DNA of 64,000 bases from NCBI RefSeq assembly GCF_003144115.1, contig NW_020312022.1, positions 288,116 to 352,115 of the forward strand. Direction: 5' to 3'. The position numbers and the translations under genes were made by a program. The DNA comes from Tilletiopsis washingtonensis (taxonomy: Eukaryota > Basidiomycota > Exobasidiomycetes > Entylomatales). Positions 45,201 to 56,157 of the stretch are shown piece by piece. Below the pieces are notes generated by a model, which saw only the letters and a program-made list of their open reading frames with translations, was not told the DNA's origin and ran no database searches. Position 1 is the stretch's first letter, and each line of letters starts with the position of its first letter.

Positions 45201-46743
45201 GCTGCGGCCGCCGCACCCGCGTCCGTGCAGCAACCCTGCGGCCGGCGCCGGAGCCGCCGCCGCACGGCCAGGCGGCAGGCGTCGTCGAGATCGAGAGGCG
45301 AGCAGCGAGGGCAAACCGGCGGCCCAGCGAAGAGGCCGAGCAGCCGGCGCGCCGCCCGCGCCCACGCCAGCAGCACCAGCAGCAGCAGCACCAGACAGCC
45401 CGCCCGACGGCGCGTTCCTGGATCCAGCGCAGGTTTGCGCGAGCCGGGGCAGCGCAGCGCAGGAGGCGGGCGAGCGCAGGCGCCGTCGATCAAGAGCGAA
45501 GGGGCGCAGAGAAGGAGCAGCAGCAGAGGCAGCCGCTCAGCCTGCAGCGAACCCTCGAGGCGCCCTCGCCCGCCGACCCCGCGCCGAGCAGCTGGCGTCG
45601 CCCTCGTCCTGCCGCCTGCTCGTCCGTCGGGTCTCACCACCAGCACCGCCTCCTGTCGCATTCATCCGGACGCGCCGCGGCGCCCCCTCATAAGCGCTGT
45701 GCGCCGCCGTGTCCACCTCCCGCTCCGCTCTCGCCCCCGCTGCTCTGTCCCGTCCCGCTTGCCCGTCCATCCGTCTGCCCGTCACTGCCTCTGCCTCTTC
45801 TTCGCCTACTCTCTCTCTGCATCCATCCTCTCATCCTCTCCGGACCCATCGCACATCACACTCTGCGCCACGACGCACAAGGTGGCCCGCGCACACGCCG
45901 CACTCTGCCACCGCCTCGTGTGCCCGCTCGATCGAGCTGCGCCTCGGGCCGGCCAGCCTCCTCGTCGCGCCCGCCTCTTCCGCCTCTGCAGGCAGCCGAC
46001 AGTGAGTGCAGTGCCCACTCGGATCCGCCGTTGCCGCTGCCGCTGCCGAACTGCCCGAGCTCGATCCGACCGACTGTGCACGAAACGCCAGGAGAAGGGC
46101 CGTAGCGCCGCACTGCCGCACGTGGATGTCAGACCCGCACGGATGTCGAGAGGGCAGCACGCATCCACGATGGCGTGTCGCCGCCGCCCGACGTCCCTTG
46201 GAAGCTGGCTCGGCCGTGCCCTCGCGAACGCGTCGGGTGACGCGGCCTGCTCGCGTGCTCTCTGCAGAAGCGGGCCGTGTTCCTGATGGAAGGCTCGTGT
46301 TCGCTGCGGAGGCTCTTCAGCGGGCGCGCGAGATGTTGCGTGAGCCCGATTGGGGGCAGAGTGCAGCCTAATCGCAGGCGCCCGCACGCTCGGATGTGCG
46401 GAGCCGAGCATAGTGGTTCGCACGCGCGAGATCCGCGGCGCCAGCGTCTAGGGGCTTGCCTCGCGCAGCCACACGAACACTTCCGCACGACGCAGCGATG
46501 CCACGACGCTCGCGGCGCGCCGCAGAGCTCGGGCAGGCTGGCCAATCAGTCGCGGAAGGCCGAGCTGCTTTGTGCCTCGATCTGGCCAGGCACATTCTTA
46601 TTTGTCGGAAGCCCTCTCGTGAGGCGAAGAGAAGCGTTCTTGGCTGCCGAGCAGCCGGCCGCGTGACGCCCGCTCAAGCATGGCCTCGTCATCTCGCCTC
46701 TCGGTGTCTCTCAAAAGCTCACACTTCCTATGCCCCTCGCAGC
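42211..46743. other. 4.5-kb gene-poor region upstream of the GATA factor
   Basis: Open frames here are Arg/Ala/Ser-rich on both strands, including one of 567 codons (44583-46286), and show no domain or conserved feature. A strong pyrimidine-rich tract at about 45,690-45,860 resembles a fungal transcription start region, implying a long 5' leader of up to ~900 nt for the GATA gene. No RNA gene is recognisable. Confidence 0.6.
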
Positions 46744-48651
46744 ATGGCTTCTGCGCTTCCACCACCTGCGCCGTCGCTGCCTAGCCATCTCGACATGTCG
46801 CCGCCGCCTGTTCCGTCCTCCGAGCGGCCCACGCTGCCGTCGATCGTGACGCAGAGCCGCCTCTCTGGCACTGCCGGCGCGCCCTCCGAGCCGCCGAGCA
46901 GCGGGCCGTCGACGGTGTCGCGCTCGTCGGCCGTGGCGAGCGTGAGCTACATGCCGCGTCCGCGCTCGAGCTCGGACGTGCGCCTGCCGCCCATCGCATC
47001 TTTCCTGGCCGGCAGCCTGGGCCAGCAGGCTGGCCCCTCGTCGCTGCAACAAGGTCCGCCGCGCCCATCTGGCCTCTCAATGCTCGTCGGTGCGGATGCT
47101 GGCGCTCGCGGCCGCCTCAGCGGACCCGACTCGCACCCTCCGCCGGTACGCCGCACAGCACCGCGTCGGCCGCGCAGCAGCGAGGAGGCCGGCGCTGCGC
47201 GGTCTTCCTGGGCCAGTGCTCCCTCTGCCTGGCCTGGCGGCATCTCGGCGGCGCCCTCATCGTCGTCGAGCTACACTGGCCGATCTCCCGATCTGCGCGG
47301 CTCTGTGTCTGGCCGCGCGAGCCCGAGCTCGGCGGGCACGTCGCCTCGAGGACCATGGACCAGCGACAGTGCGTCGCCACTTCCGCGTTTGAGCGCCTCC
47401 GGCGCGGCAAGCGGTCCGTCTGCCTATCAGACGCTGCGCACCCTGTCTCCGCCGACTTCCTATCCTTCGCTGCCTGCCGGCTCGCTGTCTCCAAGCGAAG
47501 CAGGTCCGACGCGGCGCCGCTGGTCAGGCTCCACGCCACTGCACTCCTCGCCGTACCCGCGGCTCTCGCCCAACACGGCAACGCGCGAGGTGCGCCAGCG
47601 CCGCAACACGGATAGCAGCTACGGGCAGGAGCGGGAAGAGGCCCAGCTGGTGCACATGCTGCATCAGGTGCGCAGCGCCAATGCCCAGTGCGGCCTCGTG
47701 CTGCCTGGCTCGCCGGCGCTCTCCGACGACGAGCACTCGCTCGTGTCGGCGCTGCGCGGCGAGCTTCTGCGTCTGCGCATCTATGATGCGCCGGGCGCAG
47801 CACGCCTGGCAGCCGACGCCGGCCTCACGCTCGACGACGCTCTGGCGCCGTACGACAGCTCGAGCCACGCCGGCAGCTCGCGAGCCTCGCCGCCGAGCCC
47901 CATGAGCCCAGACATGTCCGCGCCGGCCGGCATGGTCGGCATCGCGGACGTCGACATGGCCGACGGTCCGCTCTCGCGCAAGGTGAAGCCGAAGCATGCG
48001 CCGCGCCGCGTGCGCAAGCGCGAGAACGAGCACCACCAGGCATGTCTCGGCTGCGACGCTGCCGAGACGCCAGAGTGGCGCAAGGGCCCGATGGGCAACC
48101 GCACGCTGTGCAACGCCTGCGGCCTGCTGTACGCCAAGCAGATCCGGCGCAAGGCCAAGGAGGCCACTGCTGCTGGCGCGCAGGCGCGGTCCGCTGCGGC
48201 CGAGACGGACGAGGACAAGCACGCCAGTCTCGAAGAGCTGCGCGCCGCCGTGCGTGCACGCTCATCCTCGTCGGCGTCGACGACGACTGCGCCGCCGCCG
48301 CCGCCGCCGTCTGCTTTTCTGCAGCGCATGGGCCCTGGCCCTCGCATGCGCGACGAGACCATCGACAACAGCCCGGTGCATGCACGCACGCTGTTCGCCG
48401 ACGACCCGGCCGGCCGCGCGGAGCCTCCGCGCGGAGGGCACCCGTATGCGGACATGCCGTACGCACGCGCCGGCCTGCCGCCGCTGTCGAGCTTCTTCTC
48501 GGACCCGAAAGGCGCTGCTGGCGAGCGCCCTCTGCCGCCGCTGCCACACGAGCACCCTGCTCAGCGCCTGCCGCCCCTCGCTGCCGGACAGCGGGCCACC
48601 TGGACGATGGCGCGGCCGCCGCACGACAGATCCCCGTCCCCTTCCCGATAG
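46744..48651 (+). CDS. GATA-type zinc-finger transcription factor
   Basis: A single exon encodes ~635 residues. Most is disordered, Ser/Pro-rich sequence with short motifs such as LPSIVTQSRLSG, RLPPIASFLAG and GLPPLSSFFSD. A helical segment (EEAQLVHMLHQVRSANAQCG) lies in the middle. The single GATA finger, near residue 430, reads CLGCDAAETPEWRKGPMGNR and closes LCNACGLLYAKQIRRK. It is Cys-x2-Cys-x18-Cys-x2-Cys, the 18-residue-loop class that includes light and development regulators in fungi, and it is preceded and followed by basic runs (KHAPRRVRKREN, RRKAKE). No PAS domain is present, so it is not a White-collar protein. The start at 46744 is the Met that begins the Pro-rich conserved-looking sequence; an upstream in-frame extension to 46456 looks like leader. 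It should bind GATA sites; targets are unknown. Confidence 0.9.
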   Translation: MASALPPPAPSLPSHLDMSPPPVPSSERPTLPSIVTQSRLSGTAGAPSEPPSSGPSTVSRSSAVASVSYMPRPRSSSDVRLPPIASFLAGSLGQQAGPSSLQQGPPRPSGLSMLVGADAGARGRLSGPDSHPPPVRRTAPRRPRSSEEAGAARSSWASAPSAWPGGISAAPSSSSSYTGRSPDLRGSVSGRASPSSAGTSPRGPWTSDSASPLPRLSASGAASGPSAYQTLRTLSPPTSYPSLPAGSLSPSEAGPTRRRWSGSTPLHSSPYPRLSPNTATREVRQRRNTDSSYGQEREEAQLVHMLHQVRSANAQCGLVLPGSPALSDDEHSLVSALRGELLRLRIYDAPGAARLAADAGLTLDDALAPYDSSSHAGSSRASPPSPMSPDMSAPAGMVGIADVDMADGPLSRKVKPKHAPRRVRKRENEHHQACLGCDAAETPEWRKGPMGNRTLCNACGLLYAKQIRRKAKEATAAGAQARSAAAETDEDKHASLEELRAAVRARSSSSASTTTAPPPPPPSAFLQRMGPGPRMRDETIDNSPVHARTLFADDPAGRAEPPRGGHPYADMPYARAGLPPLSSFFSDPKGAAGERPLPPLPHEHPAQRLPPLAAGQRATWTMARPPHDRSPSPSR

Positions 48652-48897
48652 CGGCAAGTCTGACGCACTCTTATACACCACGCTCCTGCTCTGCCGGACC
48701 CTCGCATCTTCTCCACCTCTGCATCCAGCCTCGACAGCACGCGCAGCGCGCCACACACACACCACGTTCCTTCTCCTGCCGCACCGGTGACCCACTCAAT
48801 AAACGCCAGTGGACGCCGCCTTTGCTCTGCGTGATGGATCGATATCTGATTGACTGAGGCCAGGGGCTGATGCTGCCGTCCGTGAGGAGCCGCCGTC

Positions 48898-51147
48898 TTA
48901 GACGGTAATTTGCGTGGCGTCGAGGTTGAGAGCGTGGAGCTGCGCCGCGGCGTTCAGTCAGGTGGGCTTGCAGCCTGCGCACGTCTCGGCTCACCAGCAG
49001 GTTCACGTTGCGGATGCGCAAGTCGCCCTCGCCGGCACTGCCTGTCCGCTCGGCCCACTCCTTGGCGGCAAAGACGTTCTCGAGAATCTTGTCCTTGAGC
49101 TCCTGCACGAGGATCTGCTGCTGCGCCATCGTCGAGCTGACGGCCAGCGCGGCCATCAGGTTCCACACCGGCTCGTCTTCGGCGTCGACGTTCTTCTCGG
49201 CCGCGGCGCCGCCGGCGTAGTACGACGTGCCGAACGGCAGCGCGGCGCGCACACGCGTCGATGGGAAGAGCGACGGCAGGACGCCAACGGTCGTGAGGCG
49301 CGAGAAAAGCAGCCCGAAGATCTCGGACCACTGCGTCGCCTCGTCGGCCGTCGGCGCGTCGACGCCCGAGGCCGCAGCGCCGCCCTGGCGCAGCGTCTCG
49401 GCGCGCGAGAGGAAGATCGTGAGGAACGCAATGCCCGGCTGAGGGAGGGCAAGAGTGTCAGCGCCGTACAGGCATGCCACCTCACGTAAGACGTACCTTG
49501 GTCTGCGCCACACGGATCAGGTCATTGCGCTCGACGAACAGCGCCAGCATGCCCGACACGATGCGCATCGGCGCGGTGGCCATCAGGCCAAGCATCGCCG
49601 GCACAACGGCCGTGCCGAAAGCGTCTGTTTGCCGCACGACCTCCTTGCGCAGCTCGCGGATCTGGTCGTTCTGGCCCTCGACAGGCAGGTCAAGCACCGC
49701 CGCCTGCCGCACGACGTCGAGCGTGTCGAACGACGCGACGACGAGCGTGAGCGCCGTGAGGATCTGCTCCTGGCTCAGATGCCGCAGCGCGCGCGGCAGG
49801 ATGCGCTTGCCCTTGACGCTCGAGAGCAGGCTGATGAACGGGTGCGGGTCGCTGACCTCAAGCGGCTCGAGCACGCGCAGCTCCGACCAGAGCGTCGCCA
49901 CGAGCTCCGTCTGCTGGGCAGTCCACGCTGCCATTGCCTCCGCCTCGGGCTCGTTGCTGCCAGGTGCGGGCCCAGGCACGCTCCGCCGCAGCTGCTCCAG
50001 CGCGAGCAGCGTGTCGTAGAGCTTCTCGAGGATGCGCAGCACGACGTGACGGCCGAGCGGCGGGCGCTTGCCGTCGGGCAGGATCGCCTCGTGTGCCAGA
50101 CTGGCGCCTTGCAGCGCCGCACGAACGGCATCCTGTGCGCTGCCGGCGCCCTCCTCGACACCGTCAGCCGCAGCCTTCTTGGCGCCCGGCGTCGGCGTGC
50201 CGGAGCGCGCATCGACCTGCAGCATCTGGCGCGGCGCCTTTGCGCTCGACGTGCCCACGCGGCCAAGCGCGCCCTCGAGCGCCGCACCCGCTGCGGCCTT
50301 CTCGCTGCGCTCCTTGCGGTTCTGCACAATGCGCTCGACCTGCGCCTGCATGCGCGCCATGGCCTGGTCGCGCCCGCTGCGGCCCTTGCGGCCCTTGGCC
50401 GGACCGCGCGGCGGCGCCTTGTCGCCGCTGGCGGCAGCCGCACCCATCAGGCCCGGGTTGCCCGCCGCGCCGGCGCCGGGCCCGCGCAGCTGGAAGTAGA
50501 TGTGCGCGTAGAAGTCGTCGGCGTACGGGTCCTGCGTGACGAGGCCGGAAACCTGGATGCGCGTGATGAAGTCCTTGTCGGAGAGCGTCATCAGGTTGTT
50601 GTAGTTGGACTGCGGCGGGTCAGCGGGGGCGGCACCAGCGGGCAGCAGCGTGACTCACCATCGCCTGAATCTTCATGGCGCGGCGCGCCAGGCGCATCTC
50701 GGCGCGCTCGATCTCCTCGAGCACGCCCATGGCCGGGCGCGACGCGGCCTCCTGCTCGTCGGGGCGCAGCAGGCCGGGGAACTGCGCGACGACGCCCTCG
50801 AGCGACGCAAACTGCGCGTGCGGCGGCAGACGCAGGATGATGTCGCGCACGGGCGCGGGCAGCGCATCGAGCATGGCACGCAGCTGCGCCATGTGCTGGG
50901 CGCGCGCGGCGGCGTTGCGCTCGGCGGCGGCATGCATCGCAGCAGCGGCCGGCGGCATGCCGCGCGGCAGACCAGACGGCGCACCGTTGCGGAAGTCCGG
51001 CCCATCGAGCGGCGCGCCCAGCGGCGGGAAATGGCCCGGTCCGGTGGGCATGGGCGGTTGGGCGCCGAGCGGCGGGAAGCCAGGCAGCTGCGGCGGACCC
51101 TGCTGCATCTGCGGCGGCGCCTGTGACGCAGGCATCTGCTGCGGAGG

Positions 51148-51181
<34 letters not shown>

Positions 51182-52018
51182 ATGGGCTGCGGCGGCGGCT
51201 GCGACTGCGGAGGCGCCGCAGCGGCACTCGCGCGCTGTGCGTTGGCACGCATCTCAGCCTCGACCTCCTCCAGCGTCAGCGGCGCGCCGGGCTGGCGCGG
51301 CGTGGGCGTGGCCGGTCCCTGAGGCCTGTGCTGCTGCTGCTGCGGCTGCGACTGCGGCTGCTGCTGCTGCTGCTGCTGGAAGGCAGCGTCAGGGCGCGGC
51401 TGCGCCTGTCTGCGCAGCTCGGCCTCGACCTCCTCAAGCGTTCGAGCCTGGCCGAAGGGCGCGGACTGCGGTACAGCCGGCGGCTTGGGAGCCGAGGGCG
51501 GCGGTGCTACACGCACAATGTCAGCGCCGGTGCTGCGTGGCCCCTGCTCGGCACACTCACCGCCCCAGACCTCCTGCCGCGGCGGCAGCGACGGCGGCAG
51601 GCCCCAGAAGTCGTCGAGCGTCGAGGCAAAAGCGGCATCGTTGGCCTTGCGCGGCGCCGCCGCGGGCAGGCCGAGGTGCGCCTGGGCGTTGGCGTTGGTC
51701 TGGCCGGCAAAGTCAAAGTCGCGGCCTGCCGTCACCTAGAGTCAGCTCCACTGGGCAGGCGGGGAGCACGCCGCGCCACGCACCGACGTCGGCGACGCCA
51801 AACGTGTCGTCGTTGAGCTCGTCGCCGCCCTCGTCGAGCAGGTCGCCGAGGCCGTCGTAGCCGTCGCCGCCCCACGTGTAGATCTCGACGTCCTCGCGCG
51901 CGCCGAGGGCGAGGCCGCGGATCTTGGCGTCGAGGGCGTCGTCGGGCTCGTCGTCGAGCTGCGGCGGCGACGCGGCGCGGTCGCGCGGCAGGGCCGTGTC
52001 GAAGCCGAAGAAGGACAT
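48898..52018 (-). CDS. PAT1: Pat1, decapping activator and P-body scaffold
   Basis: Pat1 bridges the Lsm1-7 ring, Dhh1 and Dcp2 to promote mRNA decapping. The start MSFFGFDTALPRD matches the family's N-terminal phenylalanine motif, followed by an acidic segment. Then come FASTLDDFWG, two copies of a TLEEVEAE motif (near 51,430 and 51,260), and a Gln/Pro-rich stretch with a poly-Gln run. The core begins MSNYNNLMTLSDKDFITRIQ, continues YADDFYAHIYFQLRG, and has the C-terminal helical domain (KGKRILPRALRHLS, FVERNDLIRVAQTK). After an intron it continues PGIAFLTIFLSRAE to NVNLLLHALNLDATQI, the typical end. The final intron joins NVNLL to LHALN, giving the TAA at 48,898. It is divergent from MAK11 with ~280 bp between starts. 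Confidence 0.95.
51150..51182 (-). repeat. CAG repeat coding poly-Gln in PAT1
   Basis: A run of about ten CTG triplets on the + strand (CAG on the coding strand) encodes poly-Gln in the disordered middle of Pat1. A shorter Gln run lies near 51,360. Confidence 0.9.
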
Positions 52019-52296
52019 GGCGGCGGCGGTGCGCAGTGGGTGCACTGGGCTGCTCGTCGTCGCGGGCGGTGGTCGGGAGGGGCGCACCGCCGGCTGCAGC
52101 GGGATGGCGGCGTCAGAGCAGCGGCCGTGCGCTGTGACGCGCGGCTGAGAGAGACTGCCTCGGCGGCGCGATGGCGGGCCTTGGCCGTCGTGGCCAGGTG
52201 GAGCACAGCGTCACGTGCGGCGGATTTTTGGAAGCCTGCGCCCCCTAGGCCGCCCTTCCTTCCAACGCCGCTCCGCTCTCTCCACCACACCGCGCC

Positions 52297-54118
52297 ATGC
52301 CGCCCAAACGCCCCGCACCCACGCCCGAGCGCCCCAGCGCCACCGTCTTCCGCCAGTCGGCTGCCAAGCGGGCGCGTGGCGGCAGCAGCAGCGCCGCCGC
52401 CGCCGCCGCCGCCGCCAGCAGCAGTGCCGCGCCGGCAGCCAAGGCGTCGCCTGCACGAGCACGTCCGGCCGCACCCACCGTCGCTGCCGGCAAGGCCAAG
52501 GCCAGCAACGGCCGCGCAGAGGCCAAGCCGAAGCCGCAGGGCAAGCCGCAGGGCAAGCCGCAGCACGCCCAGCGTGCCGCCGCAGCACCGGCGGCAAAGG
52601 CGCCCGCCCCGAGCAAGGCGGCCGCGCCGCGGCCTGCTGCGCCGCCCAAGCCGGCGCCCGCTGCGACCCCGCTGCCGCCTCGCCGCCCGGCCGCCGCCTT
52701 CCGCATCCTCGCCGGCTCGTACGAGCGGCATCTCTACGGCCTCGCCGTGACGGCAGCACCGGGCGCGACGGCAGGGCAGCTCTCGCTCGTCCTCACGCCA
52801 CAATTCGCGTTCCCCGCCCACCCGAGCGCCATCACGGCCGTCGCCGCCGCCGAGGACGCAAAGTGGGGCGCGAGCGGCGCGTCGGAGGACGTGGTCAAGG
52901 TGTGGGACCTGCGCAAGCGCAAGGAGGTCGGCGTGCTGCAGGGCCACACGGGTGCGTGTCGTGGCTTGGGCGCCGCTGGCTATCGCTGACCTTCGCTCTC
53001 AGGCACCATCACGGCGCTCGTCTTCCCGCTGCGCACCTATCTGCTCTCGGCGTCGTCGTCGGGCGAGCTGAACCTCTACCGCACGCGCGACTGGTCGCTG
53101 CTGCGCACGCTGCGCGGCCACACGGGGCCCATCCGCGCCATTGCGCCGCACCCGGGCGCGCGCCTGGCGCTGACGCTCGGCACGGATGCGCACCTGCGCG
53201 CCTGGGACCTGATGCGTGCCCGCGCCGCCGGCTCGACGCGCCTGCCGCTGAGCCGCACGGAGATGCCCGAAGATGTGCGCTGGGCGCACGACGGCCGCTC
53301 CTTCGTCGTGCTGGCACGCGGCGCCGTGCTGCTCTACGACGCCGCCATGCAGCTCAAGGCCGAGCTGCGCACGCCGCGCGAGCGGCCGAGGGAGCGCGCG
53401 ACGTGCGTGTGCTTTGCGCGCGGCCGCAGCGACGCCGAGCCGGCGCTGCTGCTCGCCGGCACCGAGGACGGCGTGGTGCGCGTGTATGCGCTGCCGGAGG
53501 GCGAGGGCGAGCTGCGCGAGGTGGGCAAGTGTGTGGGGCACGCCAACCGGTGAGTGGCAGGCGATGCGCAAGACGCCCAAACGGGAGCTGACAGGCTTGT
53601 GCTACAGGGTAAAGGCGATCACGACGCAGTCCTTCTCCCTGCCGCAAGGTGGCTCGACGGAGCTGTGCATCAGCATCAGCACCGATGGCAAAATCCGCGT
53701 CTTCGACCTGGCCACGTTCCTCGGCGCGACGGGCGATGTCGCAGAGGTCTCTGCGTGCGCGTCCCACGACACACGCGGTGCCCGTCTCATGTGCCTGGCA
53801 GCCGTCTCGGGCGACGCGTCAGGGCAGAGCGCCGAGCAGGGCGCCGACGAGGAGGTGCTGGCGAGCTCAGACGGCGAGGAGAGCGTCGGCGGCGACGAGA
53901 GCGACGTGCAGAGCGACGACGACGACGAGCTGGACCTCGACGTCACACTCGATCCGGCCGAGGAGGCGGAGCTGCGCGAGCTCATCGAGCAGGTGCGCGC
54001 GGCGCGGCGCAAGGGCGTGCGCGTCGAGGGCATGAGCGATGAAGAGGAGGACAGCGACGAGGACGGCAGCGAGCTGGAGGAGGAGGACGAGGAGGAGTCC
54101 GAGGGCGAGGCGGAGTAA
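52297..54118 (+). CDS. MAK11: Mak11/PAK1IP1-type WD40 ribosome-biogenesis factor
   Basis: Mak11 is a nucleolar WD40 protein needed for 60S subunit assembly. Exons 52297-52951, 53003-53549 and 53608-54118 join in frame. The first ~130 residues are Ala/Lys/Pro-rich and basic, probably nucleolar targeting. The propeller starts with the family signature ILAGSYERHLYGL. Repeats include AITAVAAAEDAKWGASGASE with VKVWDLRKRKEVGVLQGHTG, then ITALVFPLRTYLLSASSSGE and LLRTLRGHTGPIRAIAPHPG. The last two are LALTLGTDAHLRAWDL and CISISTDGKIRVFDL. The tail is strongly acidic (EEEDSDEDGSELEEEDEE), as in yeast Mak11. A ~25-residue acidic loop (DDDDELDLDV) precedes the final helix. I prefer MAK11 over other WD40 proteins because of the GSYE start and the acidic tail. 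Confidence 0.88.
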
Positions 54119-54234
54119 TGACAAGCCTGTCACACAGACATCGCTGAGACGGATCACATTGAGGCGAGGTGCGACATGGCGGGAATATGCAGAGCAGGAC
54201 GATGCCTGTTGCGGGAATGAGTGCGATGCGGTGC

Positions 54235-55297
54235 TCAGAGCTTCGAGCTCGACGGGCCATACGCGTACGGGCCGCCCCTGGTGCGGTCAGCAAGAGCTGC
54301 GGGCACGGCTGCCGCCACGGCGACTCACTTCTCGAGCGCACGCTGGTACGCCGGGCGCTCCTGGCAGCGCTTGACGTACTCGACGAGCGCCGGCGGCGTC
54401 ACGGGCGAGCGGCCGCCCATGACGCCCGTCTCGAGCGGGAAGAGCATCTGGTAGTCGGCGGCCGTCTGAGGCGTGGGATGAGCAAGGGCACGGACGGCAG
54501 CAGTGCGCAGCGCCGGGCTGTGGAGCACTGCCAGCTCACCGGGTTGCCGTCCTTGTCGCCGCCGGCGAACCACGCGGCGCCGCCGCCCTTCTTGTCGAGC
54601 TCGGCACCGGCGAAGCTGATCTTGCTCTTGAGGTCGGGGTCGATGAAGCCGCCGATGACGCTGCCGCAGATCATCTTGACGAGCGGGCGCACGAAAAACG
54701 GCGACTGCGTCGGGAGGAGCGTGCCGAAGAGGAGCTTGAGCACGAGCGTGGGCATGAGCGAGCCTGCAGGGAGTGTCAGGGCAGCGCGCATTTCGGGCAC
54801 GCTGCAGCGACGCACCCTCGGCAAAGTGCGACCAGAACGAGTCGTCGAGGCGCGCATCGGGCGACGTGGGCACGCCGCGGCCATCGCCGTACGTGGCGAT
54901 GAGGTACTCTGCGAAGTGCAGTTGGCGTCAGCAGCTGCACGACCGCCGAGCAGAGTAGCAGTTGCACGGCCACTGCGCAGCACCAGGCAGCATCTCGCCG
55001 CGCTGATCCGGCTAGGCCGCTGCACCCCGCCACGCACCGACGATGGCGCCGCTCTCGGCGACGGTGCGTGCGCCGTCGGTGATGACGGGCGCCTTGCCGA
55101 GCGGGTGCACGTCGCGCAGGCTCTGCGGCGCGCGGCGGTCGGCGCCGCGCTTGTGGTGCTGGATGGTGTACTGCGGCGAGGATGAGCGTGGGGTGCAGCG
55201 CTCACAGCGGCCCACACACCTCGACGCCGAGCTCCTCGAGCAGCCAGAGGATGCGCTGCGAGCGCGAGTCGTCGAGGTGGTGCACGACGATGGGCAT
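54235..55297 (-). CDS. Glutathione S-transferase
   Basis: The protein starts MPIVVHHLDDSRSQRILWLL, the thioredoxin-fold glutathione domain with a catalytic Ser candidate in DDSRSQR. After an intron come the cis-Pro region GKAPVITDG and the glutathione-binding AESGAIVEYL. The all-helical C-terminal domain follows, with DDSFWSHFAEG, SLMPTLVLKLLF and YQMLFPLETG. The last exon starts in ALVEYVKRCQERPAYQRALE. The frame shows a stop at 54,325 that overlaps a GTGAGT donor; splicing gives EKGGPYAYGPSSSKL, and Lys-Gly-Gly-Pro-Tyr is a common end of fungal enzymes of this type, so I set the end at 54,235. Its role would be detoxification; the class resembles fungal Gtt/Ure2-like enzymes, but I cannot fix the substrate. 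Confidence 0.85.
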
Positions 55298-56157
55298 GGC
55301 GGGCGAGGGCGGGGCAGAGGGTGTGGCTGTTGCTCGGCAAGGCGCGCGCACCGCTCGGCACGCACCGAAAGCGCGCGCCGCACCGGCATGCTCTGCCGAG
55401 ACCAACACCTTCGCACAGAACCGACAGTGCCGCTCTGACGCAGCCACATGGCACTCGGCAGTCTGGCGCTGATTCCTCAGGCATGCCGGACGGTGTCGCA
55501 GCCTTGCGGCATGCTGCAAGAGTCCGCTTGTCCGTCACTCTGCGAGAAGATGGCACCGGCACCGGCTGTGCGACTGCCGTGCTGCCGGAGCGCTGTCCGT
55601 GCGCGCCCAGGTGGAGCTGTGAGCTTGATGAGATCCTAGGAGGCCGTCCGCACAAGCGTGCCTGCAGCGATCGCTGCCGGGATCAGCGACCAGAGGCTGA
55701 TACTGAGCGATGCTGTGCGAAATCTGGTCCTCGTCTCATCCTCATGTGCGGCAGCAAGCAGGGCAGGCGCCGAGCCGAGCCAGGCCAGCGGCGCGTGCAG
55801 CCCGGGCGCCGCAGGTCCGCTGGCGCCGATGCGGGCTGCGAGAAGCTGCCGTCTGTCGATGTCGTTCCGGCGACGGCCGAGTATCTGGATCATCTCGCTG
55901 TGTCGAGAGCAGCAGACTGCGAGCTGCGATGCAGAAGCAGCAGCAGCAGTACAGGGCCGCTGCGGCGGCTGGCGGGCGCGGGCTGCGAAGGTGATATCGC
56001 CGATGCCGCCGCCACGCCGCGCGGCGGCGCGGATGGTGTGGCCCGACGCCGCTGCACGCGCGCGCCGCCGCACTGCGCCTCGCATTCCCACCTCCACCAC
56101 CGCTGCCCGTCGCCGCACTCTGCCCGCTGCATCGCACACCCCTCGCCGCCGACCGCG
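55298..56157. other. Divergent promoter region of GST and TPS1
   Basis: About 860 bp lie between the start codons of two genes often induced by stress. No gene is visible; a long open frame across it is the upstream extension of TPS1 and lacks family features. Confidence 0.6.

Noticed and set aside
44583-46286. 567-codon open frame on the + strand
   Set aside because: It is Arg/Ala/Ser-rich with no domain, and sits in high-GC DNA where stop codons are rare; it overlaps the CT-rich promoter tract.
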